A stretch of 64,000 nucleotides of DNA from Martelella radicis (GCF_014196625.1 NZ_JACIDZ010000012.1:119581-183580); one strand, 5' to 3'. Shown: positions 51,373 through 60,679, counted from the stretch's first letter. Notes: generated from the sequence alone by a model not told the origin. Made by a program: numbers and translations.

Positions 51373-51796
51373 CAGGCGAGCATATCTTTCGCAAGACGCC
51401 TTCGGCTCGTCGCGACAAGCGGCAGGTAGGCGAGGCTGTCTGGAGGGGTGTGCCGTGCCGGGCGCAATGCAACATCAAGTGTGCGGCATGGCGTGCGATA
51501 CTCGGATCGGTTGTCGCGGCGGGCACGGTCCCGTCCGAGTGACCTGCGCTCTGGCAAAACCCTTTCCTTATAGTCCTCCAGGCATTTCTCGGTGTTTGCT
51601 TCAGGTCATTGCCGGCGCCTCCCGAACCGGCTTCAACACACCGGTCATGCCTGATGACGCACCGCAACAAGTGTGCGGGTTTCGGGCTTGCACGCAAAGA
51701 CGAAAACGTATAGTACCCACCGGTACGGATCGCCCGGACATGGTTCCCTCCCGTCCGCATTGGGATGATCCTTGGATAAAGAAGCAGGAAACACCA
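51373..51796. other. Intergenic region upstream of the TRAP binding protein
   Basis: No convincing gene; the frame upstream of the TRAP protein stays open but lacks a family N-terminus. A likely promoter is at 51687-51714. Confidence 0.55.
51687..51714 (+). promoter_or_regulatory. Candidate promoter for the TRAP binding protein
   Basis: CTTGCA, a 16-bp spacer and TATAGT resemble the alphaproteobacterial sigma-70 pattern (CTTGAC-N16/17-CTATAT). It is 83 bp upstream of the start at 51797. Confidence 0.4.
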
Positions 51797-52903
51797 ATGG
51801 ACCGCCGCACATTCTTCAAAAAGGCAGGCGTTGCTTCGGCCGGCGCACTTGCCCCGGCCGCGCTCGCCGCTCCCGCCATCGCCCAGGAAAGCCCCAAGCT
51901 CAACTGGCGTCTTTCGTCTGCCTTCCCGCAGTCGCTCGATATTCTCTATTCCGGCGCGACCGGCATTGCGGACCGCGTGCGCGAGGCGACCGACGGCAAT
52001 TTCGACATTCAGGTCTTTGCCGGCGGCGAACTGGTTCCGCCGCTGCAGGTGCTCGACGCCGTGCGCGACGGCACGATCGAAATGTGCCACACGCCCTCCT
52101 ATTACTATATCGGCCAGGACATGACCTACGGTCTCGGCACGGCCGTACCCTTCGGCATGAATGCGCGCCTGAAGAATTCCTGGCTCTACCAGGGCGGCGG
52201 CAACGCGCTGTTTGACGAATTCTTCGCCGAGAAGGGCGTCTGGGGCCGTCCGGCCGGCAATACCGGGGCACAGATGGGCGGCTGGTTCGCCAATGAGATC
52301 AACTCGCTGGAAGACCTCAAAGGCCTGAAGATGCGCATCGCCGGCCTGGCCGGCCAGGTCATGGCCAAGCTCGGCGTCACGCCGCAGCAGATTGCCGCAG
52401 GCGACGTCTATTCGGCACTTGAGCGCGGCACGATCGATGCCACCGAATTCGTCGGCCCCTATGACGATCTCAGCCTCGGCCTCGTCAAGGTCGCCAAATA
52501 CTACTACTACCCGGCCTGGTGGGAAGGCGGCCCGGTCATCCACGCCTTCACCAATCTCGACAAGTTCAATGAACTGCCGGAAAGCTATCAGCAGATCCTG
52601 ACGGATGCCTGCGACGCCGTGAACCTCGACATGCTGGCGCGCTACGACGCCGGCAATCCGCAGGCGCTGCGTCAACTGGTGGCCGAGGGCGCCGTGCTGA
52701 AGCCGTTCAGCGAGGAAATTCTCGACGCCTGCTACAAGGTGTCCCAGGAGACCTTTGCCGAGATCTCGGCCGAGAATGCCTGGTTCAAGCGCATCTATGA
52801 CAGCCAGCAGGAGTTCAAGAAGGACGCCTATCTGTGGATGCAGCTTGCCGAATTCTCCTTCGATAAGTTCATGATGGTCCAGCAGCGCAAGGGCAATCTC
52901 TGA
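51797..52903 (+). CDS. TRAP transporter substrate-binding protein (DctP/TakP-like)
   Basis: 368 aa. A twin-arginine signal (RRTFFKKAG, then a hydrophobic stretch ending AIAQE at about 31) sends it folded to the periplasm. The DctP fold follows, with FSAxx-like start LSSAFPQSLDILYSG and the dimer/ligand region YYYYPAWWEGG. Related TakP proteins bind 2-oxo acids as dimers. The DctQ and DctM membrane partners are not adjacent, so it must use a pair encoded elsewhere. ATG 51797 follows GCAGGAAACACCA. Confidence 0.9.
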   Translation: MDRRTFFKKAGVASAGALAPAALAAPAIAQESPKLNWRLSSAFPQSLDILYSGATGIADRVREATDGNFDIQVFAGGELVPPLQVLDAVRDGTIEMCHTPSYYYIGQDMTYGLGTAVPFGMNARLKNSWLYQGGGNALFDEFFAEKGVWGRPAGNTGAQMGGWFANEINSLEDLKGLKMRIAGLAGQVMAKLGVTPQQIAAGDVYSALERGTIDATEFVGPYDDLSLGLVKVAKYYYYPAWWEGGPVIHAFTNLDKFNELPESYQQILTDACDAVNLDMLARYDAGNPQALRQLVAEGAVLKPFSEEILDACYKVSQETFAEISAENAWFKRIYDSQQEFKKDAYLWMQLAEFSFDKFMMVQQRKGNL

Positions 52904-52946
52904 AGATTGCTCCGCCATCGGCTGGATCATGGAACAGCAAGCGAGG

Positions 52947-52968
52947 AGGCCCGGCGCAAACCGGGCCT
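52947..52968 (+). terminator. Terminator-like hairpin after TRAP protein (copy 1)
   Basis: AGGCCCGG-CGCAAA-CCGGGCCT lies 43 bp after the stop. The same hairpin with one loop change recurs at 53171-53191. This copy has no T-run (CTGACT follows). Confidence 0.65.
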
Positions 52969-53020
52969 CTGACTACTGGCAATGCCGGCTGCGGATGCAA
53001 GGAGCCTGCTCCCCACTCTC

Positions 53021-53137
53021 CGTCACCCCGGCCTTGAGCCGGGGTCCAGGGCCACAAAAACACTCTTTGCCACAGTGCCTTACGGGCGATAGTCCTTGCT
53101 CTTTGGCCCTGGATACCGGCTCAAGGCCGGTATGACG
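53021..53137. repeat. RIME-like paired palindromic element
   Basis: A 117-bp inverted-repeat unit. It begins CGTCA and ends TGACG. Next inward are two palindromes, CCCCGGCCTTGAGCCGGGG (53026-53044) and TACCGGCTCAAGGCCGGTA (53114-53132). Inside these are TCCAGGGCC (53045-53053) and GGCCCTGGA (53105-53113). Two large palindromes within about 110 bp is the plan described for the Rhizobium intergenic mosaic element RIME1. A related half unit is at 63910. Confidence 0.75.
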
Positions 53138-53170
53138 GATGAGGGTTACGCAAGTTTTGTCAACAAACTG

Positions 53171-53198
53171 AGGCCCGGCGTAAACCGGGCCTTTTTTT
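53171..53198 (+). terminator. Rho-independent terminator (copy 2)
   Basis: AGGCCCGG-CGTAAA-CCGGGCCT with a seven-T run, matching copy 1 at 52947 except for one loop base. It probably ends transcription from the TRAP gene after read-through of the intervening repeat. Confidence 0.85.
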
Positions 53199-53303
53199 GT
53201 CGCGCACCTGTGCTTATTCGGCGCTGCTCAGATGATTGACGGAGCCGTGATCACGACGTAAGCCATTGGTCTGCATCGAAAACAAACGAAAAGAGGGGCA
53301 CCC

Positions 53304-54524
53304 GTGTCTGATCGGATTGTCATTGTCGGAGCAGGTCAGGGCGGCTTTGCCGTCGCGGCTAAATTGAGGGCGCTGAAAGACGGGCGACCGATCACGCTGA
53401 TCGGCGCGGAAGCCGTGCCGCCCTACCAGCGGCCGCCGCTTTCGAAGAAATACCTTCTCGGCGAAATGTCCTTCGATCGCCTGCTGTTCCGCCCCGAGAC
53501 CTGGTACGGCGAAAACGACGTGAATCTGCTGCTGGAGCGTTTCGTCGAACGCATAGACCGGAACGCAAAACAGGTCGTGATGCAGGACGGCTCGACGCTT
53601 TCCTACGGCACGCTGGTGCTCGCCACGGGCGCCACCCCGCGCCGCCTGCCGGAAGATATCGGCGGTGATCTCGACGGTGTGTTCGTCATGCGCGACAAAC
53701 ATGATGCCGACCGGCTGGCTGCGGCGATGAAGCCGGGCGCCAGGCTTCTGGTTGTCGGTGGCGGCTATGTCGGCCTCGAGGCGGCTGCCGTCGCGCGGAA
53801 GTTCGAGGTCCACGTCACCGTGATCGAGATGGCCGATCGCATCCTCAAGCGCGTCGCAGCGCCGGAGACGGCGGAGATCATGCGCGCCATCCACACCGCC
53901 CACGGCGTCGATATCCGGGAAAGTACCGGCCTTGTCCACTTCGAGGGCGAGGGCGGCCACGTCCGCCGTGCCGTGCTTGCCGGCGGTGAGACGCTGGATA
54001 TCGATATGGTCGTCGTCGGGATCGGCGTCACGCCGAATGATCAACTCGCCAAGGAAGCGGGCCTCGCGGTCGCAAACGGCATCGTCGTCGACGCATTCGG
54101 GCAGACCTCGGATCCGGCTATCTTTGCCGTCGGGGACTGCGTCGAGCAACCCTATCGCGGGGAACGGATCCGGCTCGAATCCGTCCCCAATGCCGTCGAT
54201 CAGGGCGAGGCCATTGCAGCTGTCATCGCCGGCTCGCAGAAGCCCTATGAACCCGAACCGTGGTTCTGGTCGGATCAGTATGATGTGAAACTGCAGATCG
54301 CTGGCTACAATGGCGGCTATGATTGCGTCGTGACGCGCGATGGCGCCCGTGAGGGTGCCAGGTCGGTCTGGTATTTCAGGGGAGGAAGCCTGCTGGCTGT
54401 TGATGCGATCAACGATGCCCGGGCCTATGTCTGCGCCAAGAAGATGCTTGCCGCAGGGATCAATCCGCCACCCGAGGTGATCGCGGATCCGCAGACGGAT
54501 CTGAAGGCGCTGGCCAATCCCTGA
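53304..54524 (+). CDS. FAD-dependent ferredoxin-type reductase
   Basis: 406 aa starting with GTG 53304. FAD-binding GAGQGG at 9-14, NAD-binding GGGYVGLEAAA (about 151-161), and the second FAD motif FAVGDCVE near 275. PPYQRPPLSKKYL is typical of rhodocoxin/putidaredoxin reductases. These pass electrons from NAD(P)H to a [2Fe-2S] ferredoxin serving a P450 or oxygenase. No ferredoxin or oxygenase is nearby, so the partner is unknown. An AAGAGGGGC site precedes the GTG. Confidence 0.9.
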   Translation: MSDRIVIVGAGQGGFAVAAKLRALKDGRPITLIGAEAVPPYQRPPLSKKYLLGEMSFDRLLFRPETWYGENDVNLLLERFVERIDRNAKQVVMQDGSTLSYGTLVLATGATPRRLPEDIGGDLDGVFVMRDKHDADRLAAAMKPGARLLVVGGGYVGLEAAAVARKFEVHVTVIEMADRILKRVAAPETAEIMRAIHTAHGVDIRESTGLVHFEGEGGHVRRAVLAGGETLDIDMVVVGIGVTPNDQLAKEAGLAVANGIVVDAFGQTSDPAIFAVGDCVEQPYRGERIRLESVPNAVDQGEAIAAVIAGSQKPYEPEPWFWSDQYDVKLQIAGYNGGYDCVVTRDGAREGARSVWYFRGGSLLAVDAINDARAYVCAKKMLAAGINPPPEVIADPQTDLKALANP

Positions 54525-54723
54525 GGAGCAACTGCTCGCTCTCATTGACAAAAGCCGTTTTACCGTGAATTTGAAATTCGTGATAAAACGCTAAATCAGA
54601 AAGCGTTAAAAAGCGGGTGCAGAGGTGTCGGATGAAAGGCAGAATAGGCATTTGCCCAAATCCGGCGCATAATTCAGGGCAACTGAGGCAGCGAGCGAGC
54701 AATAATGATCGTCCTCTGCTTCG

Positions 54724-55788
54724 ATGAAACACCGCAAGGCGGGACAGGGGATAGTTGAATTGTCTTTTCGGCTGAGGGGCGGATCCAAATCGCGAACGAC
54801 ATTGAGCGATGTCGCAAGGCTGGCAGGTGTCAGTCCGATCACGGTTTCGCGCGCCCTGCGCGAACCGCACAAGGTCAGCGACAAGTTGCGCGAGACAATC
54901 CTGGAAGTCGTCGAAGAGATTGGGTATGTGCCGAATTTCGCCGCCCGAGCGCTTGCAAGCCGCCACAGCGGTATTGTTGCCGTGCTCGCGCCGATCATGG
55001 ATATGAGCGGCTTTTTCCACGCCGCCCGTGGCGTCGAGGAACGGTTCCTGACCAGCGACGTCAGCACGCAGTTTGCCAATATCGGCCTGAACGCAGCGGA
55101 GGAAGCCAAGCTTCTGCGCCTTTTCGTGGCGCAGAACCCCGCCGGCATCATCCTCGAGAGCGTTGCCGAGTTTCCGGTCAACAAGCCGCTGATCGCCGAA
55201 CTCGGCTGTCCGGTGGTGCAGATGATGGATACAAGCATCGAGCCGCTGGACATGGGCGTTGGCATCCGCAACCGGGCGGCGGCGACGGCGGCGGTCGAGC
55301 ATCTTCTGGAGCAGGGTTATGAGCGAATCGCGCTTCTGGGCGGCGGCAAGGACATCCGTTCACGCCGCCGTTTCGAGGGATATCGCGACGCGCTCTTGAG
55401 GGCGGGTCGCTATGACCCAGCCTATGTCTTCGAATCCGAGAGCGGCAATCCGATGGAGCAGGGGGTGAAGCTGATTCACAACCTCAAACGGCGCATGCCG
55501 GAAGTGGACGCCGTCTTCTGTCACAATGATCGTCTTGCGATGGGGGTCTATTTCGGCGCCCAGCAGATGGGAATCCGCGTCCCGGAGGAATTCGGCATCT
55601 GCGGCTATAATGGCGTGGATTTCGCCGAGATGGAGGAATCGCCTCTCACCTCGGTCTATGTGCCCCTCTACGAGATCGGCTTCAAGGCGGCCGACATGAT
55701 CATGCGTTACCTGACTGAGGGCGTACGGCCGGAAACCGCCGTGGAGCTTCCGTTCGAAATCATCAAGGGGAATTCAACGCGAAGGTAG
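54724..55788 (+). CDS. LacI family transcriptional regulator (GntR-like)
   Basis: 354 aa. The LacI-type HTH is at about residues 25-46 (TTLSDVARLAGVSPITVSRAL), after an unusual N-terminal extension of about 23 residues, so a start closer to the HTH is possible. The rest is a sugar-binding-type effector domain (about 80-350) with CGYNGVDFAEMEESPLTSV, similar to gluconate-type repressors. No sugar or gluconate genes adjoin it; targets must be elsewhere. It is convergent with cysH, with 15 bp between them. Confidence 0.9.
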   Translation: MKHRKAGQGIVELSFRLRGGSKSRTTLSDVARLAGVSPITVSRALREPHKVSDKLRETILEVVEEIGYVPNFAARALASRHSGIVAVLAPIMDMSGFFHAARGVEERFLTSDVSTQFANIGLNAAEEAKLLRLFVAQNPAGIILESVAEFPVNKPLIAELGCPVVQMMDTSIEPLDMGVGIRNRAAATAAVEHLLEQGYERIALLGGGKDIRSRRRFEGYRDALLRAGRYDPAYVFESESGNPMEQGVKLIHNLKRRMPEVDAVFCHNDRLAMGVYFGAQQMGIRVPEEFGICGYNGVDFAEMEESPLTSVYVPLYEIGFKAADMIMRYLTEGVRPETAVELPFEIIKGNSTRR

Positions 55789-55803
55789 CAGGATGCCGGC
55801 TTT

Positions 55804-56517
55804 TCAGCGGGCTTCGCCTGCCACATGCAGGCCGCATTCCCGCTTTGCGTCGTTTTCCCACCACCAGCGGCCGGCTCGCTCCGGCTCGCCCGGTCTGATG
55901 GCCCGGGTGCATGGGGCGCATCCGATGGAGGGATAGCCGCGATCATGCAACGGGTTGAGCGGGACGTCGTGCTCTTCTGCAAAAGCGCGAATGTCCTCTA
56001 TGCTCCAGTCGGCGAGCGGGTTGATCTTTGTGAGATGGCGGGCCTTGTCTTCCTCCGAATAGGGCGTCGTGGCGCGATTGCCCGACTGGCCGCGTCTCAG
56101 CCCGGTGATCCAGTATGATGCACCCTTCAGCGCCTCGGCCAGCGGTTCGAGCTTGCGTACGTGACAGCAGGCGTGGCGTGCTTCGACGCTCTCGTAAAAT
56201 CCGTTGCGGCCATGTTCGGCGACATAGGCGTCGACGGCATCCTGTCGGGGAACAAAACGCTCGATCGTGAGGCCGAAGCGGCTCTCGGTGTTTTCGATGA
56301 GCTGAAGCGTCTCGTCAAACAGACGGCCGGTATCGAGCGTGACGATCTGGATCGGCAGGCTGGCCAAGGCGATTGCCGCGGTCAGGACCTGATCCTCTAT
56401 GCCGAGGCTGGTGGTGAAGACCGCGGGGCGGCCGGTCTCGGCGATGAGCCGCAGCCGCCCTTCAAGGTCAAGCGTGCCGAGCGTCTCTTCGAGGTCGATC
56501 TTTGAGGATAGCGTCAT
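55804..56517 (-). CDS. cysH: Adenylyl-sulfate (APS/PAPS) reductase
   Basis: 237 aa. It reduces APS (or PAPS) to sulfite in assimilatory sulfate reduction with thioredoxin. The paired cysteines ACCHVRK and CAPCTR bind a [4Fe-4S] cluster, which marks the APS-using subgroup, and the C-terminal catalytic Cys is in RECGLH. Substrate regions TTSLGIEDQVL and LDTGRLF are present. ATG 56517 is preferred to the upstream TTG because GAAGCGAG is properly spaced. cysDN are not in the window. Confidence 0.94.
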   Translation of the reverse strand: MTLSSKIDLEETLGTLDLEGRLRLIAETGRPAVFTTSLGIEDQVLTAAIALASLPIQIVTLDTGRLFDETLQLIENTESRFGLTIERFVPRQDAVDAYVAEHGRNGFYESVEARHACCHVRKLEPLAEALKGASYWITGLRRGQSGNRATTPYSEEDKARHLTKINPLADWSIEDIRAFAEEHDVPLNPLHDRGYPSIGCAPCTRAIRPGEPERAGRWWWENDAKRECGLHVAGEAR

Positions 56518-56681
56518 CGTCAATCTCGCTTCATGTCCGTTTCAGGCAGTATCGCGGCGAAACCGGGCGCCGGCGAGGAACCGGCTTGCCGATGGTCGCG
56601 GGCGCCGGGAAAAGCTTGGCGCGAAACCCCTGATCGCTAGAACGCGCTGCCCGCAGGTCCGTTCTTTTTCCGGAAGGGCGC

Positions 56682-58094
56682 CTAGATTGCGCCCTTGTCG
56701 TTATAGCGGCGGGTTTCCTCGCGCATCTCCTCGGCGGTGCTGCGCTCTTCGGCAGCCGATTCGCGATTGCGGGCGCGCTGGAACTTGATGCTGTCGGCGA
56801 TGAAGGCGCGCGACAGGCCGTGATAGAGCGGCTCGCGCGAGATCATGCGCGAGGCGATATAGCCGAGCATGGAGGTCGCCATCAGGGTGATGATGCCGTC
56901 ATGGTTGTCGGTCATTTCCAGGATGATGACGAAGGCGGTCATCGGCGACTGAACGACACCGGCGAAATAACCCGCCATGCCGAGGATCGCGCCAAGGCCG
57001 ATGCTGACGCCGAGAAGGTCGGCCACGGTGGAGCCAAGCGTGGCACCGACCGACAGCGAGGGCGCGAACAGGCCTCCGGGAATGCCGGACGCCATGGAAA
57101 GGAAGGTTGCGGCCAGCTTGCCGACGAAGAAGAAGGGGCTGATCGAGCCACCCTCGATGACGGTTCTGGCCTGTTCGTAACCTGTGCCGAAGGTTGCGCC
57201 GCCGAAGATGATGCCGATCACGGCGACGGAAAGGCCGCAGCCGCCAGCAAGAATTGCCATGCGCTTTATCGGCGCCGGCTGCGCCCAGCGCTTGGCGCGG
57301 CGCGCTACCTTCAGCGAATAGAGCGAGAACATGGCCCCCAATAGCCCGCCGCCGATGCCGCAGACGAACACCGCGACCCATTCCTCGGGCCGGACCGCGA
57401 TGGCCGAAGCCTGGCCGAAATAGGTGTAGTTGCCCGCAAGCCCGATCGCGGCCAGGCCGGAAAGGATGATGGCCGAGACGACGAGGCCGTTGGCGCGCGA
57501 TTCATAGGCACGGCTCATTTCCTCGATGGCGAAGACGATACCGGCGAGCGGCGTGTTGAAGGCGGCGGAGATGCCGGCTGCCGAACCCGCGACGATCAAC
57601 CCCTTGGTCTGGATCATCTTTCCCCAGCGCGCGGTCTGGATCATGATCGAGGCGCCGACCTGCGCGGTCGGACCCTCGCGGCCGATCGACGCGCCGCAAA
57701 AGAGGCCGATCACGGTGATCAGGATCTTGCCGGCGGCGACCCTGAGATTGAGCAGCCGGTGCTGGCTCTCGGTATTGTGCAGATGCCGGGCGGCGATCGC
57801 CTGAGGAATGCCCGAGCCCTGCGAATTGGGAAACCAGCGCGTGCTCAGATAAGAACAGAGCATGAAGCCGAGCGGCGTCAGGATCAGCGGAAGATAGGGC
57901 GAATAGGCGGTCGAATGCCGCATCGCCTCGAAGAGCTCATAGGCGAAATCGGCCGCGCGTGCGAAGAACACGCTGATCACCCCGATCATGAGGGCGCCGA
58001 CCCAGAAAATCAGCCTTGGCTGCCATATGCGCCATGATCCCCACATCACCCGTGTGCGACGGACCATTTTGACGTTCTTGTAATAGGGGCGCAT
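56682..58094 (-). CDS. ClC-family chloride channel/transporter
   Basis: 470 aa with the ClC signature sequences: GSGIP (93-97), GREGP (138-142, gating Glu E140) and GGLFAPSLSVGA in the C-terminal half. E191-E192 (AIEEM) occupy the place of the proton glutamate E203 in E. coli ClcA, so it may be a Cl-/H+ exchanger. The central Tyr cannot be placed with certainty. The tail is highly charged (AEERSTAEEMREETRR) and has no CBS domains. It may also start at residue 10 (ATG 58067). Confidence 0.92.
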   Translation of the reverse strand: MRPYYKNVKMVRRTRVMWGSWRIWQPRLIFWVGALMIGVISVFFARAADFAYELFEAMRHSTAYSPYLPLILTPLGFMLCSYLSTRWFPNSQGSGIPQAIAARHLHNTESQHRLLNLRVAAGKILITVIGLFCGASIGREGPTAQVGASIMIQTARWGKMIQTKGLIVAGSAAGISAAFNTPLAGIVFAIEEMSRAYESRANGLVVSAIILSGLAAIGLAGNYTYFGQASAIAVRPEEWVAVFVCGIGGGLLGAMFSLYSLKVARRAKRWAQPAPIKRMAILAGGCGLSVAVIGIIFGGATFGTGYEQARTVIEGGSISPFFFVGKLAATFLSMASGIPGGLFAPSLSVGATLGSTVADLLGVSIGLGAILGMAGYFAGVVQSPMTAFVIILEMTDNHDGIITLMATSMLGYIASRMISREPLYHGLSRAFIADSIKFQRARNRESAAEERSTAEEMREETRRYNDKGAI

Positions 58095-58272
58095 GACCTG
58101 GCTTTCGCGGCAATCTCTTTGGTGTTGTCAATAAAATATCCCGGTCCGGAGCCCGGCAACAATGTACAGCAAGCGCGGCGGTTGCACCCGTTATCCTCTT
58201 GCCTTTGGCCGATTTCAAGGCCGGGGCCCGGAATTTCCGTTCACCGACAGCGATTTGTGGTCGAGCGTCGTC

Positions 58273-58914
58273 TCACGGACGCAGGCTGTCGTAAGAGACC
58301 ATGACATGGGTGCGATAGGCCGGCCGCTCGGTCATCGCCGCATAATAGGCCTCGACCGTCGGCCGCGACGGACGCTCGATCTCCATCGTGTAGTAACGGT
58401 AGAGAATATGGGCGAACATGATGTCGGCCAGCGTGAAGTCGTCGCCCGCAAGAAAGGCGTGCCTCTTGAGCTCGGCCTCGGCGATGCCCAGAAGCCGGTC
58501 GAAGGCGAGAAGCGCGCGGGCGATCGCTTCCGGGTCGCGATCCTTTTCCGGAAGGCGCACCGCGGGCCAGAAGATCGGCATGGTGAAGGCGGAGGCGGCG
58601 GTGAGTTTTGCCCATTCGGCCCATTTGTCGACATGGGCGCGCGCTGCGGGGTCCTTCGGCCAGAAGGCATCGCTGCCGTAGCGGGCGGCGAGATAGCGGC
58701 AGATGGCGGCCGATTCGAACAGCGCCTCGCCGTCATCGCCATCCTTGAGGACCGGAACCAGTCCGTTCGGGTTCATCGCCAGGAATTCCGGGGTATCATT
58801 GCCGCCGAACTTGAAGCCGATGTCATAGCGTTCGAATGCGAGGCCGAGCTCGCCTACGGTCCACATCACCGCCTGGACATTGGATGATGTCGTGCGTCCC
58901 CAGATCTTCAGCAT
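58273..58914 (-). CDS. Glutathione S-transferase
   Basis: 213 aa from ATG 58914 after GGAAGGACCTGAC. N-terminal thioredoxin-like domain (about 1-80) starts KIWGRTTSSNVQAVMWTV; the Ser pair near residues 9-10 is the likely glutathione-activating site. The cis-Pro loop GLVPVLKDG and ESAAICRYL are typical. The helical C-terminal domain (about 88-205) has the N-capping box FTLADIMFAH. A generic detoxification enzyme; substrate unknown. Confidence 0.9.
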   Translation of the reverse strand: MLKIWGRTTSSNVQAVMWTVGELGLAFERYDIGFKFGGNDTPEFLAMNPNGLVPVLKDGDDGEALFESAAICRYLAARYGSDAFWPKDPAARAHVDKWAEWAKLTAASAFTMPIFWPAVRLPEKDRDPEAIARALLAFDRLLGIAEAELKRHAFLAGDDFTLADIMFAHILYRYYTMEIERPSRPTVEAYYAAMTERPAYRTHVMVSYDSLRP

Positions 58915-59086
58915 GTCAGGTCCTTCCGCCATGATTCGCCTTATCCCGCGCATTATGCACGCAATGCCAATTGTTGATCAGTCCCCGCGCACTCGCCAGA
59001 CTGATCAAGATCAACGCGCCGGCGATCGAGGCTGTTAGGTATCGGCCACACGCCTCCCAAGCGTCTACCGACGGAGTTCTCTGACC

Positions 59087-59950
59087 ATGCAGCATTTCAA
59101 TTTCGATGCATTCCCGCCCCATGTCATGGCCGAAAAGGCCGAAACCGCAGGCATTGCGAAGGTCAAAAAGGATCCAGTCTCGCTTCTCGTTTCCGCGATG
59201 ATGGCCGGCGCCTTCATAGGCATAGCCTTCATCTTCTACACGGTCGTGACAACCGGTAATAGCGAAATCGGCTGGGGCGCGAACAAGTTCATCGGCGGCC
59301 TCGCCTTCAGTCTCGGGCTGGTTCTCGTCGTGCTTACCGGCGCCGACCTGTTCACCAGCACGGTGCTGACCATCATCGGCAAGGCGACCGGTCAAATCAG
59401 TTGGGGCGCGCTCGCCCGCAACTGGGCGACGGTCTATGTCGGCAATTTCATCGGCGCGATCACGCTTGTCGGGATCATGCAGCTTGCCCGGCACTATGAG
59501 GGCGATGGCGGGCTTCTCGGTATCAACTACATGCACATCGCCCAGCACAAGCTGCATCACACCTTCCTGCAGGCGGTCGCGCTGGCCATCATGTGCAACG
59601 TCCTCGTCTGCCTCGGCGTTTGGATGACCTATGCCGGACGCACGGCGACCGACAAGATCCTGGCCGTCATCCTTCCGGTCGCCATGTTCGTCGCCTCGGG
59701 CTTCGAACACGTCGTCGCCAACATGTTCCAGATCCCGATGGCGATCCTGACCAGGATGCTTGCCGGACCGGAGTTCTGGGCGACCTCGGGCGCAAATCCG
59801 GCAGACTTCGCCGATCTGACCTGGAGCAATTTCGTGTTTGCCAACCTGATCCCGGTCACCATCGGCAATATCATCGGCGGCGCGCTGTTCGTCGGGATCG
59901 CCTACTGGGTGATCTATCTGCGACCGGCGGTACGCAACCAGGCGCATTGA
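59087..59950 (+). CDS. focA: Formate/nitrite transporter family channel (FocA-like)
   Basis: 287 aa, six transmembrane helices. FNT-family features: PHVMAEKAETAGIAKVKK before helix 1, GADLFTSTVL (omega-loop region), GNFIGA and NVLVCLGVWMTYAG with the central His in FEHVVANMF. FocA forms a pentameric channel for formate, possibly other small monocarboxylates. No pyruvate formate-lyase gene is adjacent. The substrate is therefore inferred from family alone. Confidence 0.88.
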   Translation: MQHFNFDAFPPHVMAEKAETAGIAKVKKDPVSLLVSAMMAGAFIGIAFIFYTVVTTGNSEIGWGANKFIGGLAFSLGLVLVVLTGADLFTSTVLTIIGKATGQISWGALARNWATVYVGNFIGAITLVGIMQLARHYEGDGGLLGINYMHIAQHKLHHTFLQAVALAIMCNVLVCLGVWMTYAGRTATDKILAVILPVAMFVASGFEHVVANMFQIPMAILTRMLAGPEFWATSGANPADFADLTWSNFVFANLIPVTIGNIIGGALFVGIAYWVIYLRPAVRNQAH

Positions 59951-60056
59951 AGCGCCCTTTGGAAAACGCGGCTTCGCGCGAAGAATAGTTGCTAATATTC
60001 AGCTTCATCACTATCGTCTGCTCGATTTAATGCGGTGATGAAGGGGATATTCCACC

Positions 60057-60620
60057 ATGACGACTTTTGGAGAGCAGGGCCCGGATATTGACAAGATCAG
60101 GGGGCGCTGGGGGTGGGTCATGGCCTTTGGCCTGCTGCTCGTGCTGCTGAGCCTCATCCTTCTCGGCAATCTTGTGGCGACGACCGTCGCCTCGGTGGTC
60201 TTCTTCGGCGCGATGCTGATCGTCGCCGGCGTCGTCCATCTTCTGCAGCTGTTCTACAACCGCTCGAAGGGCCATGTCGCCTTCTGGGTGATCTCGGGTC
60301 TTCTTTACGTGCTGGCCGGCATCGTTCTGATGCGCAATCCGGTTCTGGCCTCGAGCCTGTTCACCATCATCGTCGGCGTCTCGCTGGCCGTTGCCGGCGG
60401 TTTCAGGCTTTACCTCGGCATGACCATGCGCCCGGTCAAGGGCTGGGGCTTCATGATCTTCTCCGGCCTGGTGCTCATCCTGGCCGCCGTGCTGATCGCC
60501 TCCAACTTCCCGCAGAACAGCCTGTGGCTGCTCGGCCTGTTCGTCGCGGCCGACTTCCTGGTCTATGGCGTCTCGATGGTGGTCTTCGCGCTTGCCCTGA
60601 GGCCGCGCAGCAACGGTTGA
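60057..60620 (+). CDS. HdeD family membrane protein (DUF308)
   Basis: 187 aa with six hydrophobic helices in three pairs, the HdeD/DUF308 layout. E. coli HdeD contributes to acid resistance at high cell density; the molecular role is unknown. An AAGGGGATATTCC site precedes the ATG. It ends at a strong terminator, so it is a single-gene unit or the last gene after focA (106 bp upstream). Confidence 0.88.
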   Translation: MTTFGEQGPDIDKIRGRWGWVMAFGLLLVLLSLILLGNLVATTVASVVFFGAMLIVAGVVHLLQLFYNRSKGHVAFWVISGLLYVLAGIVLMRNPVLASSLFTIIVGVSLAVAGGFRLYLGMTMRPVKGWGFMIFSGLVLILAAVLIASNFPQNSLWLLGLFVAADFLVYGVSMVVFALALRPRSNG

Positions 60621-60628
60621 GTTGAATG

Positions 60629-60679
60629 AAGGCCCGGCCGACGTTCCCTGGCGGACGCGGCCGGGCCTTCTGTTTTTTT
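60629..60679 (+). terminator. Rho-independent terminator after the HdeD gene
   Basis: AAGGCCCGGCCG and CGGCCGGGCCTT form a 12-bp stem, followed by TGTTTTTTT. It lies 8 bp after the HdeD stop and 28 bp before the next start. Confidence 0.9.

Noticed and set aside
51455..51796. In-frame N-terminal extension of the TRAP binding protein
   Set aside because: The Tat signal begins exactly at ATG 51797, and the upstream residues look like untranslated leader.
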